Positions 15,705 through 24,621 of a DNA stretch of 39,702 nt are shown here, piece by piece. The position numbers and the translations under genes were made by a program. The DNA comes from JASFYU01 sp045046905 (lineage in GTDB: Bacteria > Bacteroidota > Bacteroidia > Flavobacteriales > Flavobacteriaceae). The stretch is from NCBI GenBank assembly GCA_045046905.1, contig JASFYU010000186.1:1-39702 (forward strand), read 5' to 3'. Position 1 is the stretch's first letter, and each line of letters starts with the position of its first letter. The notes below the pieces were generated by a model. The model was not told the origin of the DNA and did no database searches. It worked only from the letters and a program-made list of their open reading frames with translations.

Positions 15705-15825
15705 TTGTTTTCGAACAAAAACCGATTTTTTAAAAGATGTGTCCTAAAATAACCCTTAAGACAATGATATGAGGGTCGTTAGTAGGTTTATTATTTCAAG
15801 AGGTGTCTAAAAACACTTTGGTTTA

Positions 15826-15854
15826 CAACCCCCAAGTATTTTGGGTGTTTTTTG
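15826..15854 (+). terminator. Terminator-like hairpin on the plus strand with no known gene
   Basis: A CCCCAA/TTGGG-type stem (CCCCCAAGTATTTTGGGTG) is followed by six T on the plus strand. All neighbouring genes run on the minus strand, and no ORF precedes it. It could end a small RNA starting between about 15700 and 15800, or be chance. Confidence 0.4.
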
Positions 15855-15912
15855 TCTTCAGAAAATGAATTTTCAAGACACAGAGTCAATATTAGCGAAA
15901 TAGGTATTTCTG

Positions 15913-15939
15913 TGTTAGGCCTGGTAACTAGGCCTAACA
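15913..15939 (-). terminator. Hairpin behind the membrane-protein gene
   Basis: Perfect 9-bp arms TGTTAGGCC and GGCCTAACA with a 9-base loop, seven bases past the stop of the gene at 15946. No T-run follows on the minus strand, so it may block exonucleases rather than terminate by itself. Confidence 0.45.
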
Positions 15940-15945
15940 GTAGCA

Positions 15946-16884
15946 CTAAAATAGAAAGGCGAAATACGTTTTAAAGGGCAGTTTTAGCAAGGGTAACAAA
16001 ATAAATACAAGAAGATAAAAAAGAGAATATTTTGTTATTTTATTTTTTTCTATTGACTGAATAAAGCCCAAGACCACCAAGATAATGGCAAAACCAGTAA
16101 CGGTGGCAATAGGGTATGTTGTCAATATAAAAGTGATAAGGACTAGGTTCCTGTACTTTGAAATCTTGTATTTTCTCGGTATACAAAAGCAAATAGCAAT
16201 GGCCCCTTCGATAAGAATAGTCCAATACACAATAATCATGGGGATTACCCCCAAATTGTCGACACCTTTAAGGGTGAAAGAGGCATTGGGGTCATTGGTG
16301 GTTATCAGCTCATTTAGGTTTTTAAAATTATCGACTAGAATTTGGAAATCTATATCACCCAAAAGCGACGACATTCCAAAAAATCTTAGGTCGGTCAAAC
16401 TCGTGAATTCAATAAAGCTTCCGTTCAAGAATTCTGGAGCTAAGAATTTTCCAATAGTTGAAAATAAAAAACACAGTGCTATAATATAAGTTGCCTGGTC
16501 TTTTAACCTACCTAAAACCTCTTCCTTTTTCGATGATACCAAAACTACGAGTATGGCCAAGGCCGTATAGGCATATACATGCTTATGGTTAGGAACATAA
16601 CGCACCAAATCAGAGACCAAATACCAAGAAGAACACAGTGCCGCGATAAAAGCCCAAGAGTACCATTTGGTGACCAAGGGTTTAAACAATAGGCCTGGTA
16701 CTGCGATTACGGTAAGCCACATTTTTATATTGACGTGATCTGTCATAAACAGCAAAAGCGCAAGAAGCACCATTTTCAATGACACTACGGTCAGGTTGTT
16801 GGTTATTTCTGATTGAAGCTGTCTTTGAGCCTTCTCAAAAAGTGTTTTTACAAAACACCAGTTATTTAGTATTCGTGTGCGCAT
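15946..16884 (-). CDS. Polytopic membrane protein, partner of the overlapping small protein
   Basis: The protein has 312 residues with about eight hydrophobic segments (for example MVLLALLLFM, WLTVIAVPGLLF, AYTALAILVVLV, YIIALCFLFSTIGKFLAPEFLNG, MIIVYWTILIEGAIAICFCI, TVTGFAIILVVLGFI, LFYLLVFILLPLL). The stretch STIGKFLAPEFLNGSF before an E-rich helix recalls the KAPQMDWWTGQF region of the protein at 1013-2107, so both may belong to the same HTTM-like group. It starts 23 bases inside the upstream gene. Function unknown; no signal for a transporter family. Confidence 0.7.
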   Translation of the reverse strand: MRTRILNNWCFVKTLFEKAQRQLQSEITNNLTVVSLKMVLLALLLFMTDHVNIKMWLTVIAVPGLLFKPLVTKWYSWAFIAALCSSWYLVSDLVRYVPNHKHVYAYTALAILVVLVSSKKEEVLGRLKDQATYIIALCFLFSTIGKFLAPEFLNGSFIEFTSLTDLRFFGMSSLLGDIDFQILVDNFKNLNELITTNDPNASFTLKGVDNLGVIPMIIVYWTILIEGAIAICFCIPRKYKISKYRNLVLITFILTTYPIATVTGFAIILVVLGFIQSIEKNKITKYSLFYLLVFILLPLLKLPFKTYFAFLF

Positions 16885-17338
16885 TGATCAAGCTTAAATT
16901 TACTTTTTTAGTTTCTGCCCCATAAGAGATGCCATATACTTCTATGCTCTTTATAGTTGAATTATCCATTATAGCCACACAATCATTCGATTTTACCGAC
17001 ATTATTATCTTATCATTTTTTGCGTCATAACACCAATCAAGGCCCTTGATTTCTCCTAAATATTCTTCTAGCCTATCCCCTGAGGGCATTATCCTTGCTT
17101 TCAATCCCATGCCTCGCAGTTTTGTCGTGCTTTTCAGGTTTACAAAATATTCCTTCCCCTTGTACTCGACCGTAACACCACAAACTCTATACAGCATTTT
17201 GTCAATAGTGCCGAACATTCGCATACTTCCTCCTAGCCAACTATCCAAATTCTTGGTCTCAACATAGATCAAATTCCTAGCAAAAAAGAAGGTCATGATG
17301 AGGGGTACAAGAAATTTTAAGAAGGTATATTTTTTCAT
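16862..17338 (-). CDS. Small membrane-anchored hypothetical protein
   Basis: The protein has 158 residues. One N-terminal hydrophobic segment (residues 8-21) then a soluble, probably periplasmic, domain with mixed beta strands (VCGVTVEYKGKEYFVNLKSTTKLRGMGLKARIMP, KNDKIIMSVKSNDCVAIM). I do not recognise it. Its gene overlaps the polytopic membrane protein gene by 23 bases, the same design as 672-2107. Sequence similarity between the two small proteins is not obvious by eye. Confidence 0.68.
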   Translation of the reverse strand: MKKYTFLKFLVPLIMTFFFARNLIYVETKNLDSWLGGSMRMFGTIDKMLYRVCGVTVEYKGKEYFVNLKSTTKLRGMGLKARIMPSGDRLEEYLGEIKGLDWCYDAKNDKIIMSVKSNDCVAIMDNSTIKSIEVYGISYGAETKKVNLSLINAHTNTK

Positions 17339-17440
17339 TTTCCAATTTTTCGAATCTAGTTGAATATTGCGGCTCTTTTAAAAACGCACTATTTTAAACG
17401 TGCTGTATCACTGTCTAGATTCACTTAGATGACAGATTAA

Positions 17441-17767
17441 TTAGGCGATTTCGCCCTTTTCCCTCAGTTCGTAAAGTTTATCCTTGATTTGTAAATACAT
17501 GGCTTCCTTAAAATCGTCTTTTTGGGTAAAATTATTCAACATGGCGTACCCTAAAACATAGCCAGAACAAAATTCGTCGATATCGCCCCCGTCACAATTA
17601 TGATTGTAAAATGTAATGATTTTTTTCCAATCCAAAATATAGGGCATTGTTTCTACCTTGCCGCTTAGTAGTTCGGTGACACTTTCTAATGTTTCTTTGA
17701 GTTTTGTTTCAAACCTCCCCGAGGTCCTTATAAAACAAAAGGCCGTGCCGTTGTTATAATTATTCAT
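17441..17767 (-). CDS. Hypothetical cytosolic protein
   Basis: The protein has 108 residues with no signal peptide and no membrane segment. It is helical and mildly acidic, with two cysteines close together (HNCDGGDIDEFCSGYVLGYAM) and an ending rich in Lys and Glu. The spacing between start and the previous gene is 440 bases, so it probably has its own promoter. I recognise no family and cannot suggest a role. Confidence 0.6.
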   Translation of the reverse strand: MNNYNNGTAFCFIRTSGRFETKLKETLESVTELLSGKVETMPYILDWKKIITFYNHNCDGGDIDEFCSGYVLGYAMLNNFTQKDDFKEAMYLQIKDKLYELREKGEIA

Positions 17768-18206
17768 CCCATCTCTTTTATCCTAAATGAGCTCATTCAA
17801 ACGTATGTATACCTGAACTCGCCCAGTACTGGTTATTAGTAGTATCCTTTTAGCTCTTATTTTCGTAAACGTAGCTGTTCAAATAATTTAGAAGCAGAAA
17901 AAACAATACAGCATTTTTATTTTTGCTTCTCTTTTATGCTGAGTGTGCTTGCATTAGGGGGGAGTAATTTGCAGGCCATTTATAAAAAGTGAAAAATAAT
18001 TCTTTTTATAAAAAGAGCATGCTACGAAAACCTTAGAATTTCTAAGGTTTTGATTTATAAAATAGTCTCACTATTCAGCCGAATGCTTTCGAAATAAAAA
18101 ATGGATTATTTTTTGTAACTCAAGGTTTATTAGAGGGGTAATGCCAGGGCTATTGTAATGAAAACAGCTTAAAATTACTGTTGAGGTACTAATTTGATGA
18201 GAATGA
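17768..18206. other. Intergenic, holds the E1 terminator
   Basis: Apart from the hairpin at 18027-18051 I see a short palindrome CTTTTTATAAAAAG (18002-18015) and no coding sequence. Confidence 0.5.
18027..18051 (-). terminator. Long perfect hairpin behind the E1 gene
   Basis: 11-bp arms (AAAACCTTAGA and its complement) with a 3-base loop. Both strands end in TTTT, so it can work in both directions. It lies 155 bases after the stop of the E1 gene. Confidence 0.75.
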
Positions 18207-20183
18207 CTAGTAGGCCAATAATTTCAAGAGTTCTTTTTGAAACCGCTCTTTGGGTAGGTAATTGTCCTCTAGTTTTTTGGCAAAGGGAATCGGTGTTTCA
18301 AGACTGGCAACCCGTTTGACTGGTGCATCTAAAAACTCAAAACAATGCTCCATCACCAAGGCTGAAATATCACTTGCGATACCCCCAAATAGACTGTCTT
18401 CTTGAAGAATGATTAGTTTTCCTGTTTTTTTGACCGATGTATAAATGGCTTCTGTGTCTAAAGGCATCAATGTACGCAAATCGATAAGGTCGGCATCGAC
18501 CTCTGGCAATTTTTCCAAGGTCTCCAAGGCCCAATGTACTCCTGCACCGTAAGAAACAATGGTTATGGCCTCCCCATGTTTTAGGAGACAAGCTTTTCCG
18601 AAAGGCAGGGTATAATAATCGGCGGGCACATCTTGATAGATACTTCTATACAACCCCTTATGTTCAAAAAACAGTACGGGATTGGGGTCGTTGATAGCTG
18701 TTGCCAATAATCCCTTGGCATCGAATGGAAAAGCAGGGTACACTACCTTTAGTCCGGGAGTTTTCGTAAACCAGGCCTCATTGGTCTGTGAATGAAAGGG
18801 ACCCGCGCTTAGGCCACCTCCACAAGGCATGCGAATAACAACATCTGCTTTTTCATGCCATCGGTAATGACTTTTTGCTAGGTAATTGACCACTGGATTA
18901 AAACCACTACTAACAAAATCAGCAAATTGCATTTCTACAACGGCTTTCATTCCGTTGATTGATAAGCCCATGGCTGCAGATACGATTCCTGATTCACAAA
19001 TAGGGGTGTTACGCACCCGTTCTTTGCCAAAGGCTTCTACAAAGTCTTTGGTAATCTTAAAAACACCTCCGTATTCCGCAATATCCTGACCCATGATTAT
19101 CAAATTGTCATGGCGTTCCATAGATTGCCTCAGGCCTTGAGAAATGGCATCTACCAAACGAATACTGCTTACATTACCCTTTGGTTTAATTTCTTTGTAC
19201 TCAAAACTACGGAATACATCATTCAATTCTTTGTCATTATCTAATCGAATCTCCTCCTCGTCAAAGGCCAATTTCAGATTTTCATTAATCTCATGTACAA
19301 TGTCTTTTTTAATTGCAACCTCTTCTTCCTCGGAAAGCAGTTGCCTATTTCGTAAAAACGCTACATAGTTCTCCAAAGGATCTTTTGCCCCCCATTCATC
19401 TCTTAGTTCTTGAGGTACATAGGCGGTACCACTTGCTTCTTCATGCCCTCGCATGCGAAACGTCTTGAATTCGAGTAAAATTGGCCGTGGTTTTTTTCGA
19501 ATACTCGCTGCAAGTGAGCATACTTTGGTATATACTTCAAGAATATTGTTTCCGTTAATCGTATACGATTCCATACCGTAACCAATGCCCTTATCTACCA
19601 AATTTTCACAGCGATACTGCTCGTTTGTGGGGGTAGAAAGTCCGTATCCGTTATTTTCTACGCAAAACAATACCGGTAATTCCCAAACTGAGGCAATATT
19701 AAGGGCTTCGTGAAAATCTCCTTCGCTAGTACCTCCATCTCCTGTGAACACTGCGGTTACCCGTTGTCTCTTTTTAAGTATATCGGCAAGGGCAATACCA
19801 TCTGCAACCCCCAATTGTGGGCCTAGATGAGAAATCATCCCGATTATTTTATACTCTTGGGTTCCAAAATGAAAACTGCGGTCACGGCCCTTGGTGAACC
19901 CACTTGCCTTACCTTGCCATTGGGCAAACAATCTATTCAATGGAATTTCACGAGTGGTAAAAACCCCCAGATTACGGTGCATAGGCAAAATATATTCGTC
20001 GGCCTTCAAAGCACTTGTAACACCTACTGAAATTGCTTCCTGCCCAATACCACTGAACCATTTTGAGATTTTACCCTGGCGCAAGAGAATCAGCATTTTT
20101 TCTTCGATCAATCTGGGTTTTAACATCTGCTTGTACAGTGTAATAAGTGTCTCGGTATTGATCCCCTTACTATGATATTGCAT
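18207..20183 (-). CDS. 2-oxoacid dehydrogenase E1, fused alpha and beta subunits
   Basis: The protein has 658 residues. Residues 1-320 are the alpha part: GIGQEAISVG, the thiamine diphosphate motif GDGGTSEGDFHEALNIASVWELPVLFCVENN (148-178) and FRMRGHEEASG. Residues about 340-658 are the beta part: IRLVDAISQGL, IMGQDIAEYGGVFKITK, ESGIVSAAMGLSINGMKAVVEMQFADF, and the C-terminal transketolase domain with ITIVSYGAGVHWALE. It decarboxylates a 2-oxoacid, most likely a branched-chain one, and passes the acyl group to an E2 lipoyl protein not present here. The fused form is common in Bacteroidota. Branched acyl-CoA made this way could prime fatty-acid or polyketide chains, including the nearby cluster; that is inference. 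Confidence 0.9.
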   Translation of the reverse strand: MQYHSKGINTETLITLYKQMLKPRLIEEKMLILLRQGKISKWFSGIGQEAISVGVTSALKADEYILPMHRNLGVFTTREIPLNRLFAQWQGKASGFTKGRDRSFHFGTQEYKIIGMISHLGPQLGVADGIALADILKKRQRVTAVFTGDGGTSEGDFHEALNIASVWELPVLFCVENNGYGLSTPTNEQYRCENLVDKGIGYGMESYTINGNNILEVYTKVCSLAASIRKKPRPILLEFKTFRMRGHEEASGTAYVPQELRDEWGAKDPLENYVAFLRNRQLLSEEEEVAIKKDIVHEINENLKLAFDEEEIRLDNDKELNDVFRSFEYKEIKPKGNVSSIRLVDAISQGLRQSMERHDNLIIMGQDIAEYGGVFKITKDFVEAFGKERVRNTPICESGIVSAAMGLSINGMKAVVEMQFADFVSSGFNPVVNYLAKSHYRWHEKADVVIRMPCGGGLSAGPFHSQTNEAWFTKTPGLKVVYPAFPFDAKGLLATAINDPNPVLFFEHKGLYRSIYQDVPADYYTLPFGKACLLKHGEAITIVSYGAGVHWALETLEKLPEVDADLIDLRTLMPLDTEAIYTSVKKTGKLIILQEDSLFGGIASDISALVMEHCFEFLDAPVKRVASLETPIPFAKKLEDNYLPKERFQKELLKLLAY

Positions 20184-20279
20184 TTGGTTCTATATTTTTA
20201 AGAAAAACAAGGCTTAAAAGTAACAAAAAGGTGCTTTACTTCCGAAGAATTACAAGACGGAAATGCGCCTATATTTTCT

Positions 20280-20287
20280 TAACTTTG
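20280..20287 (+). promoter_or_regulatory. -7 box (TAACTTTG) of the oxygenase gene
   Basis: Perfect TAnnTTTG, 22 bases before the start at 20310, in the 126-base gap to the divergent E1 gene. No TTTG is present at the -33 position. Confidence 0.45.
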
Positions 20288-20309
20288 ATAAAATCTCTAA
20301 TAGTAGAAT

Positions 20310-21257
20310 ATGGGCGGTATACCGAGTGTTGATTTACGTGATTTTATATCTGGGGACGATAAAAGAAAGAAAAAGTTCATAAGTGAAATTGGTAGTGCCT
20401 TCGAGGAAATTGGTTTTGTCGCCCTAAGCGGGCATTTTTTGTCTGAAGAACTGGTAAAAAATCTATACAAGGAAATCAAAACCTTTTTCAATCTGCCCCA
20501 AAAAATCAAAGATACCTATGAAATCGAGGGGATTGCTGGGCAACGAGGCTATACCTCATTTGGCAAAGAACACGCCAAAGGAAGAAAGGAAGGAGATCTC
20601 AAAGAGTTTTGGCATTTTGGTCAATATGTAACCGACAATGCGAAGTTAGCGGCCGAATATCCTGATAACCTTATTGTAGAAGCGTCCCCAAAATTCAATA
20701 CCGTGGGAAAGGAGACCTATAAAATGCTAGAGAAGACGGCGAAATATACCCTTCGCGCCCTAGCATTGCACCTACAGTTAGCTGAAAACTACTTTGACGC
20801 ATATATCAAAAACGGAAATTCTATACTTAGGCCCATTCATTACCCGCCCATTGTGTCGGCACCAAAAAATGCGGTACGTGCTGCGGCACATGGTGATATA
20901 AATTTAATAACCCTGTTAATGGGCGCAGATGGCCCTGGCTTACAGGTACAGAACCACAAAGGTGAATGGATCGATGCCATTGCTACATCAGATCAACTGA
21001 TGATCAATGTTGGTGATATGCTTTCGCGCTTAACAAACAATAAATTAAAATCGACCATTCATCAGGTAGTTAACCCGCCCGAGGAATTGTGGGGTAGCTC
21101 GCGGTATTCTATTCCCTTTTTTATGCACCCCATTAGTGAAATGTCATTGAATTGCCTAGATAATTGTATTGATGGAAGCCATCCGAAGCAATTTGAGGAT
21201 ATTACGGCAGGAGAATTTTTACAAGAACGCTTAATTGAGTTAGGATTGATTAAATAG
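20310..21257 (+). CDS. 2-oxoglutarate/Fe(II) oxygenase, isopenicillin-N-synthase-like
   Basis: The protein has 315 residues. The N-terminal DIOX_N region (IPSVDLRDFISGDDKRKKKFISEIGSAFEEIGFVALSGH) and the C-terminal jelly roll are complete. Iron ligands His 194 and Asp 196 in AAHGDIN and His 251 in STIHQVV, and the co-substrate residues Arg 265 and Ser 267 in SRYSIP, are all present, so it should be active with Fe(II) and 2-oxoglutarate. Substrate unknown. Bacteroidota carry many such genes outside secondary-metabolite clusters, so the link to the PKS cluster 6 kb away is weak. Confidence 0.9.
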   Translation: MGGIPSVDLRDFISGDDKRKKKFISEIGSAFEEIGFVALSGHFLSEELVKNLYKEIKTFFNLPQKIKDTYEIEGIAGQRGYTSFGKEHAKGRKEGDLKEFWHFGQYVTDNAKLAAEYPDNLIVEASPKFNTVGKETYKMLEKTAKYTLRALALHLQLAENYFDAYIKNGNSILRPIHYPPIVSAPKNAVRAAAHGDINLITLLMGADGPGLQVQNHKGEWIDAIATSDQLMINVGDMLSRLTNNKLKSTIHQVVNPPEELWGSSRYSIPFFMHPISEMSLNCLDNCIDGSHPKQFEDITAGEFLQERLIELGLIK

Positions 21258-21897
21258 TCTACATAAGCCGTTGTCCGTTTTGATGAAATTTCATAAATAT
21301 GAGCCTACCTACAGTAAGTACGATGGATTATAGGCATACTATTAGTATCGAAAATAAAATTTTAGGTTTCAAAACCGTTCTCGATACAATTTTGTAGTGA
21401 AAATTACTGGAACTGAGGTTTAAAAATAAATTTATTCCTAACTCCCTTCCACAACACTTCCAAAAAAATAAATCCTTTTTTAAAAGAAACGTTTAAAAAT
21501 GAATAGAGGCCGAGCAGTTTCTTCATACCCCGACCCACAATACGATTCTCTATTGAAAGTAAACTACCTCCCGCTAAGCCTGCCTGCGGCATAGGCAGCT
21601 TAAATCCACTGGTGGGAATAAAAAGTCGAATCAGTTTAGCTTTGCCTACTGCACTATCTATCTGCTGCACTATCTATCAATAGATACTCCGCCCTAAGCT
21701 TGATTGAAAACCTCGATATCAGATGGCATTATCCTGCGCCTTTAATACGGTATGAGGATTTCTTCTAATATTTAGTTTGAGTACTGTCAAAATTATCTCG
21801 TAATTTGTTCTAAACTTGTGCAATGATGACTGATTTGTAGTTACTTTAATTACTGCTATTTAGCAGTTTGCACAACTCCTTTTTATTTTAAATAAAA
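21258..21897. other. Intergenic, contains a dispersed repeat
   Basis: There are 640 bases without a convincing gene. The repeat at 21579-21627 is listed separately. An 88-codon minus-strand ORF across the repeat looks spurious because it translates repeat DNA. The promoter of the sulfatase gene should lie near 21800-21890. Confidence 0.5.
21579..21627 (-). repeat. Dispersed repeat, inverted copy of 27501-27550
   Basis: On the minus strand it reads CTTTTTATTCCCACCAGTGG, then about 28 more bases with TATGCCGCAGGCAGG. About 43 of 48 positions agree with the stretch directly before ung at 27501-27550. The GCCTGC/GCAGGC part can form a hairpin. Confidence 0.75.
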
Positions 21898-23229
21898 ATG
21901 TATAAGAGGTTCTACACACTAAAAATGAATACACTTTGGCTATACACACTATGTATTTTGAGCCTGAGTTGCCATCGACAAGCGATCGAAACTGCCAACA
22001 AGCCCAATATTATTATTTTTTTTACTGATGATCAAGGATATGCGGATCTAGGGTGTTATGGCGCCGAAGGCTTCTCTACACCCCATATAGATCAATTGGC
22101 TGAAGAAGGTATCAAGTTCACCAATTTTTATGTTCCGGCTACGGTTTGTACTCCCTCAAGGGCAGGCTTGCTGACGGGCAGATACCCCAAACGAAGCAAT
22201 TTACACGAAGCCGTACTATTCCCTTACTCCGACCATGGTCTTCCCTTGAGTGAATACACCATGGCCGAAATGTTAAAAGATAAGGGCTATACAACCTCCT
22301 GTATCGGAAAATGGCATTTGGGGCACCAAGAAAAATATATGCCTCTGAATCAAGGTTTTGATCAATTTTTTGGTGTTCCCTACTCCAATGATATGGATGG
22401 CTATTATTACAAACACAATAACTTTCAAGCACCACCTCTTCCTTTGTTTCGCAATAAAGAAATAATCGAGGAAGGTCCTGATCAGGCGTATTTCACCCAA
22501 AGATTTACCGAAGAGGCCATAAAACAGATACAGCGTAGAAATGACAAGCCCTTCTTTATCTACCTCGCCCACAATATGCCCCATATACCCATACATGCCT
22601 CTCCTGAATTTATTGGAAAAAGCGAATTGGGCCTGTATGGTGATGTTATTATGGAGCTCGACTGGAGTGTAGGCGAAATCGTAAGCACCTTAAAAGAAGA
22701 AGGTATTTACGATAATACCATTTTCATTTTTACCTCTGATAATGGGCCTGATTTGGGAAGTGCCCTGCCGCTTAGGGGTAAAAAGGCACAGACCTGGGAA
22801 GGTGGCCAGCGCGTTCCTGGCATCATTATGTGGAAAGACAAGATACCCTCTAAAAGCAGCAGTGATGAGATGGTGAACACCATGGATCTTATGCCCACCC
22901 TTGCAGCAATAACCCAAGCTAATATTCCTGAGGGTATTATTTTGGACGGCATGGATATCACGCCATTATTGATGCGACCAGAAACTACAAAACTACCAGA
23001 AAGGTCCTTTTTCTATTTTGCAAGAAACGGGGACTTGGAAGCTGTTCGCTTAGGAAAATGGAAATTACACCTTAAAAAATCATCGGGTTGGAATGCAGAA
23101 ATCCAAGGTGAATTTCTTATCGCACTGTACGACCTTGAGAATGATATAGGTGAGACGACCAATATTGCTGAGCTGTACCCCGATATTGTCGAGAAACTTG
23201 AAAAACGAATCTTAGACGTAAATTTTTAA
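21898..23229 (+). CDS. Sulfatase (S1 family, formylglycine-dependent), lipoprotein
   Basis: The protein has 443 residues. N-terminal signal with lipobox LSLSC (Cys 25); an in-frame ATG at 21925 is a possible start and would still leave a signal peptide. NIIIFFTDDQGYADLGCYG supplies metal-binding aspartates (44, 45). Cys 84 in VCTPSRAGLLTGRYP is the CxPSR site that a maturase turns into formylglycine. SCIGKWHLGH and TSDNGPDLG give further active-site residues. It removes sulfate esters, most likely from marine polysaccharides. No glycoside hydrolase or SusCD pair lies beside it, so its substrate is unclear. The maturase is not in the window. Confidence 0.93.
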   Translation: MYKRFYTLKMNTLWLYTLCILSLSCHRQAIETANKPNIIIFFTDDQGYADLGCYGAEGFSTPHIDQLAEEGIKFTNFYVPATVCTPSRAGLLTGRYPKRSNLHEAVLFPYSDHGLPLSEYTMAEMLKDKGYTTSCIGKWHLGHQEKYMPLNQGFDQFFGVPYSNDMDGYYYKHNNFQAPPLPLFRNKEIIEEGPDQAYFTQRFTEEAIKQIQRRNDKPFFIYLAHNMPHIPIHASPEFIGKSELGLYGDVIMELDWSVGEIVSTLKEEGIYDNTIFIFTSDNGPDLGSALPLRGKKAQTWEGGQRVPGIIMWKDKIPSKSSSDEMVNTMDLMPTLAAITQANIPEGIILDGMDITPLLMRPETTKLPERSFFYFARNGDLEAVRLGKWKLHLKKSSGWNAEIQGEFLIALYDLENDIGETTNIAELYPDIVEKLEKRILDVNF

Positions 23230-23246
23230 TACCAGAATCATATTAT

Positions 23247-23573
23247 ATGGACCTTCAAGATCAACTTAAAAACCTTTTTCCCGACCATGTTCAGAAAAAA
23301 GAAGACAATTTAAAGGAGAAAAACGACGTTTGCTTACAAGATAATCCGATTATTTGCAAATATGAGAAGCGAAAAGGCAAACCAATTACTATTTTGGAAG
23401 GGTATATGGGTGCTGATAAAGACTTTAAAAAACTGGCCAAAGACTTGAAGACCAAATTAAGCGTTGGTGGTACCATTAAAAATGGAACCATCATTATTCA
23501 GGGCGATTACAGAGATAAAATCATGTCAATGCTCCAAGAAAAAGGTTTTAAGGTAAAGAGGGTCGGCGGATAA
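23247..23573 (+). CDS. SUI1/eIF1-type translation factor (YciH family)
   Basis: The protein has 108 residues. Residues 30-108 are the SUI1 domain: PIICKYEKRKGKPITILEGYMGADKDFKKLAKDLKTKLSVGGTIKNGTIIIQGDYRDKIMSMLQEKGFKVKRVGG, with the hallmark G-x-T/S-x-K-x-G-x-I-x-I-Q-G-D. Bacterial YciH-type proteins act at start-codon selection on the small subunit, though they are dispensable. It starts 17 bases after the sulfatase stop; co-transcription is likely but a functional link is not evident. Confidence 0.9.
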   Translation: MDLQDQLKNLFPDHVQKKEDNLKEKNDVCLQDNPIICKYEKRKGKPITILEGYMGADKDFKKLAKDLKTKLSVGGTIKNGTIIIQGDYRDKIMSMLQEKGFKVKRVGG

Positions 23574-23687
23574 AATTTGTGAGGTCGGCCCTATCGTTTT
23601 CTATGGTTGCGCAGATTTTTGTTAATTTTTTTTGTTAGTATAGATTAAACGTTACTTTTATTGATTCAAAACCAAATCACCCTAAAT

Positions 23688-24620
23688 ATGAGTTCCCTGT
23701 TGCATATTACTAATGGAGATAGTTTTACTGGAAGATTAGAATCACTTGGGCTAAAAGGAGATATTATTACTTGGCGTGAGATGCTCTGTGAAGGTAAGAC
23801 CGAGGCGACCGTAGGTAGTGAATCTTTTTGGAAAACCAGATTTGAATTCCTGAATAAGAACTACAAGGTCTCCAAAGCTTGGTTTATAGAGAAAACTTTA
23901 AAGGAGTACCGTTCTCTTTGTAACCATAAACAACAAGACCATATTATTTTGTGGTTTGAATATGATTTGTTCTGCCAAGTAAATATGTTGGCTGTAATCA
24001 GTTGGTTAAAGGCCAACCGTAAATATGCTGAAATTTCCTTGGTATGTAGTGGAAAAGAAGATGATTCAGATACCTTATACGGTCTCAATGATTTGAGTAA
24101 TGAACAACTACACAAACTATTCGAGACCAGGACTATTCTCAACCAAGACGATATTGAATATGCCGATTATGTTTGGCAATTGTATTGTAGCGATAATCCG
24201 ATTCGTTTAGAACACCTACAAGATTTTGGCGAATATCAATTTGACTATCTCTCCGAGGCCATAAAAGCTCATTTACAGCGTTTCCCTTCAATTAACAACG
24301 GTTTGAACCATGTAGAAAATCAGGTGTTGACCCTATCGGCAGAACAAAAACCGAAATCCAAAAAAGAATGGATGAGCTCTATTCTTCAAAACCAGGGAGT
24401 ATACGGCTTTGGAGACTCGCAATACGAGCGTGTTATCGGTACATTAAAGCCGCTGTACTCTTCTTTCAATCCGGTACGGCTAAATAAGAAGGGAAAAGAA
24501 ATTTTAGCACGTCAGACCAGTTTTTATTCACGTATTCGTGACAATGACACCTATTTGGGCGGTGCCTTAAAATATGAATACCTCTATAATACCGATTCGA
24601 GTAGGATACTAAAGCTCTAG
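23688..24620 (+). CDS. DUF1835 domain protein
   Basis: The protein has 310 residues from the ATG at 23688 (MSSLLHITNGDSFTGRLESLGLKGDIITWREMLCEGKTEATVG). A TTG further upstream gives a longer reading that is less likely. The N-terminal pattern with HITNGD, ITWREMLCEG and, later, IILWFEYDLFCQVNMLAVISWL is that of DUF1835 proteins, whose role is unknown. The C-terminal 120 residues have a helical, DNA-binding-like look (FGEYQFDYLSEAIKAHLQRFPS). It is followed after one base by the nucleoside phosphorylase gene, so they are one operon. Confidence 0.8.
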   Translation: MSSLLHITNGDSFTGRLESLGLKGDIITWREMLCEGKTEATVGSESFWKTRFEFLNKNYKVSKAWFIEKTLKEYRSLCNHKQQDHIILWFEYDLFCQVNMLAVISWLKANRKYAEISLVCSGKEDDSDTLYGLNDLSNEQLHKLFETRTILNQDDIEYADYVWQLYCSDNPIRLEHLQDFGEYQFDYLSEAIKAHLQRFPSINNGLNHVENQVLTLSAEQKPKSKKEWMSSILQNQGVYGFGDSQYERVIGTLKPLYSSFNPVRLNKKGKEILARQTSFYSRIRDNDTYLGGALKYEYLYNTDSSRILKL

Positions 24621-24621
24621 T

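Noticed and set aside
21404..21670. An 88-codon minus-strand ORF
   Set aside because: It crosses the dispersed repeat 21579-21627 and shows no protein-like pattern.
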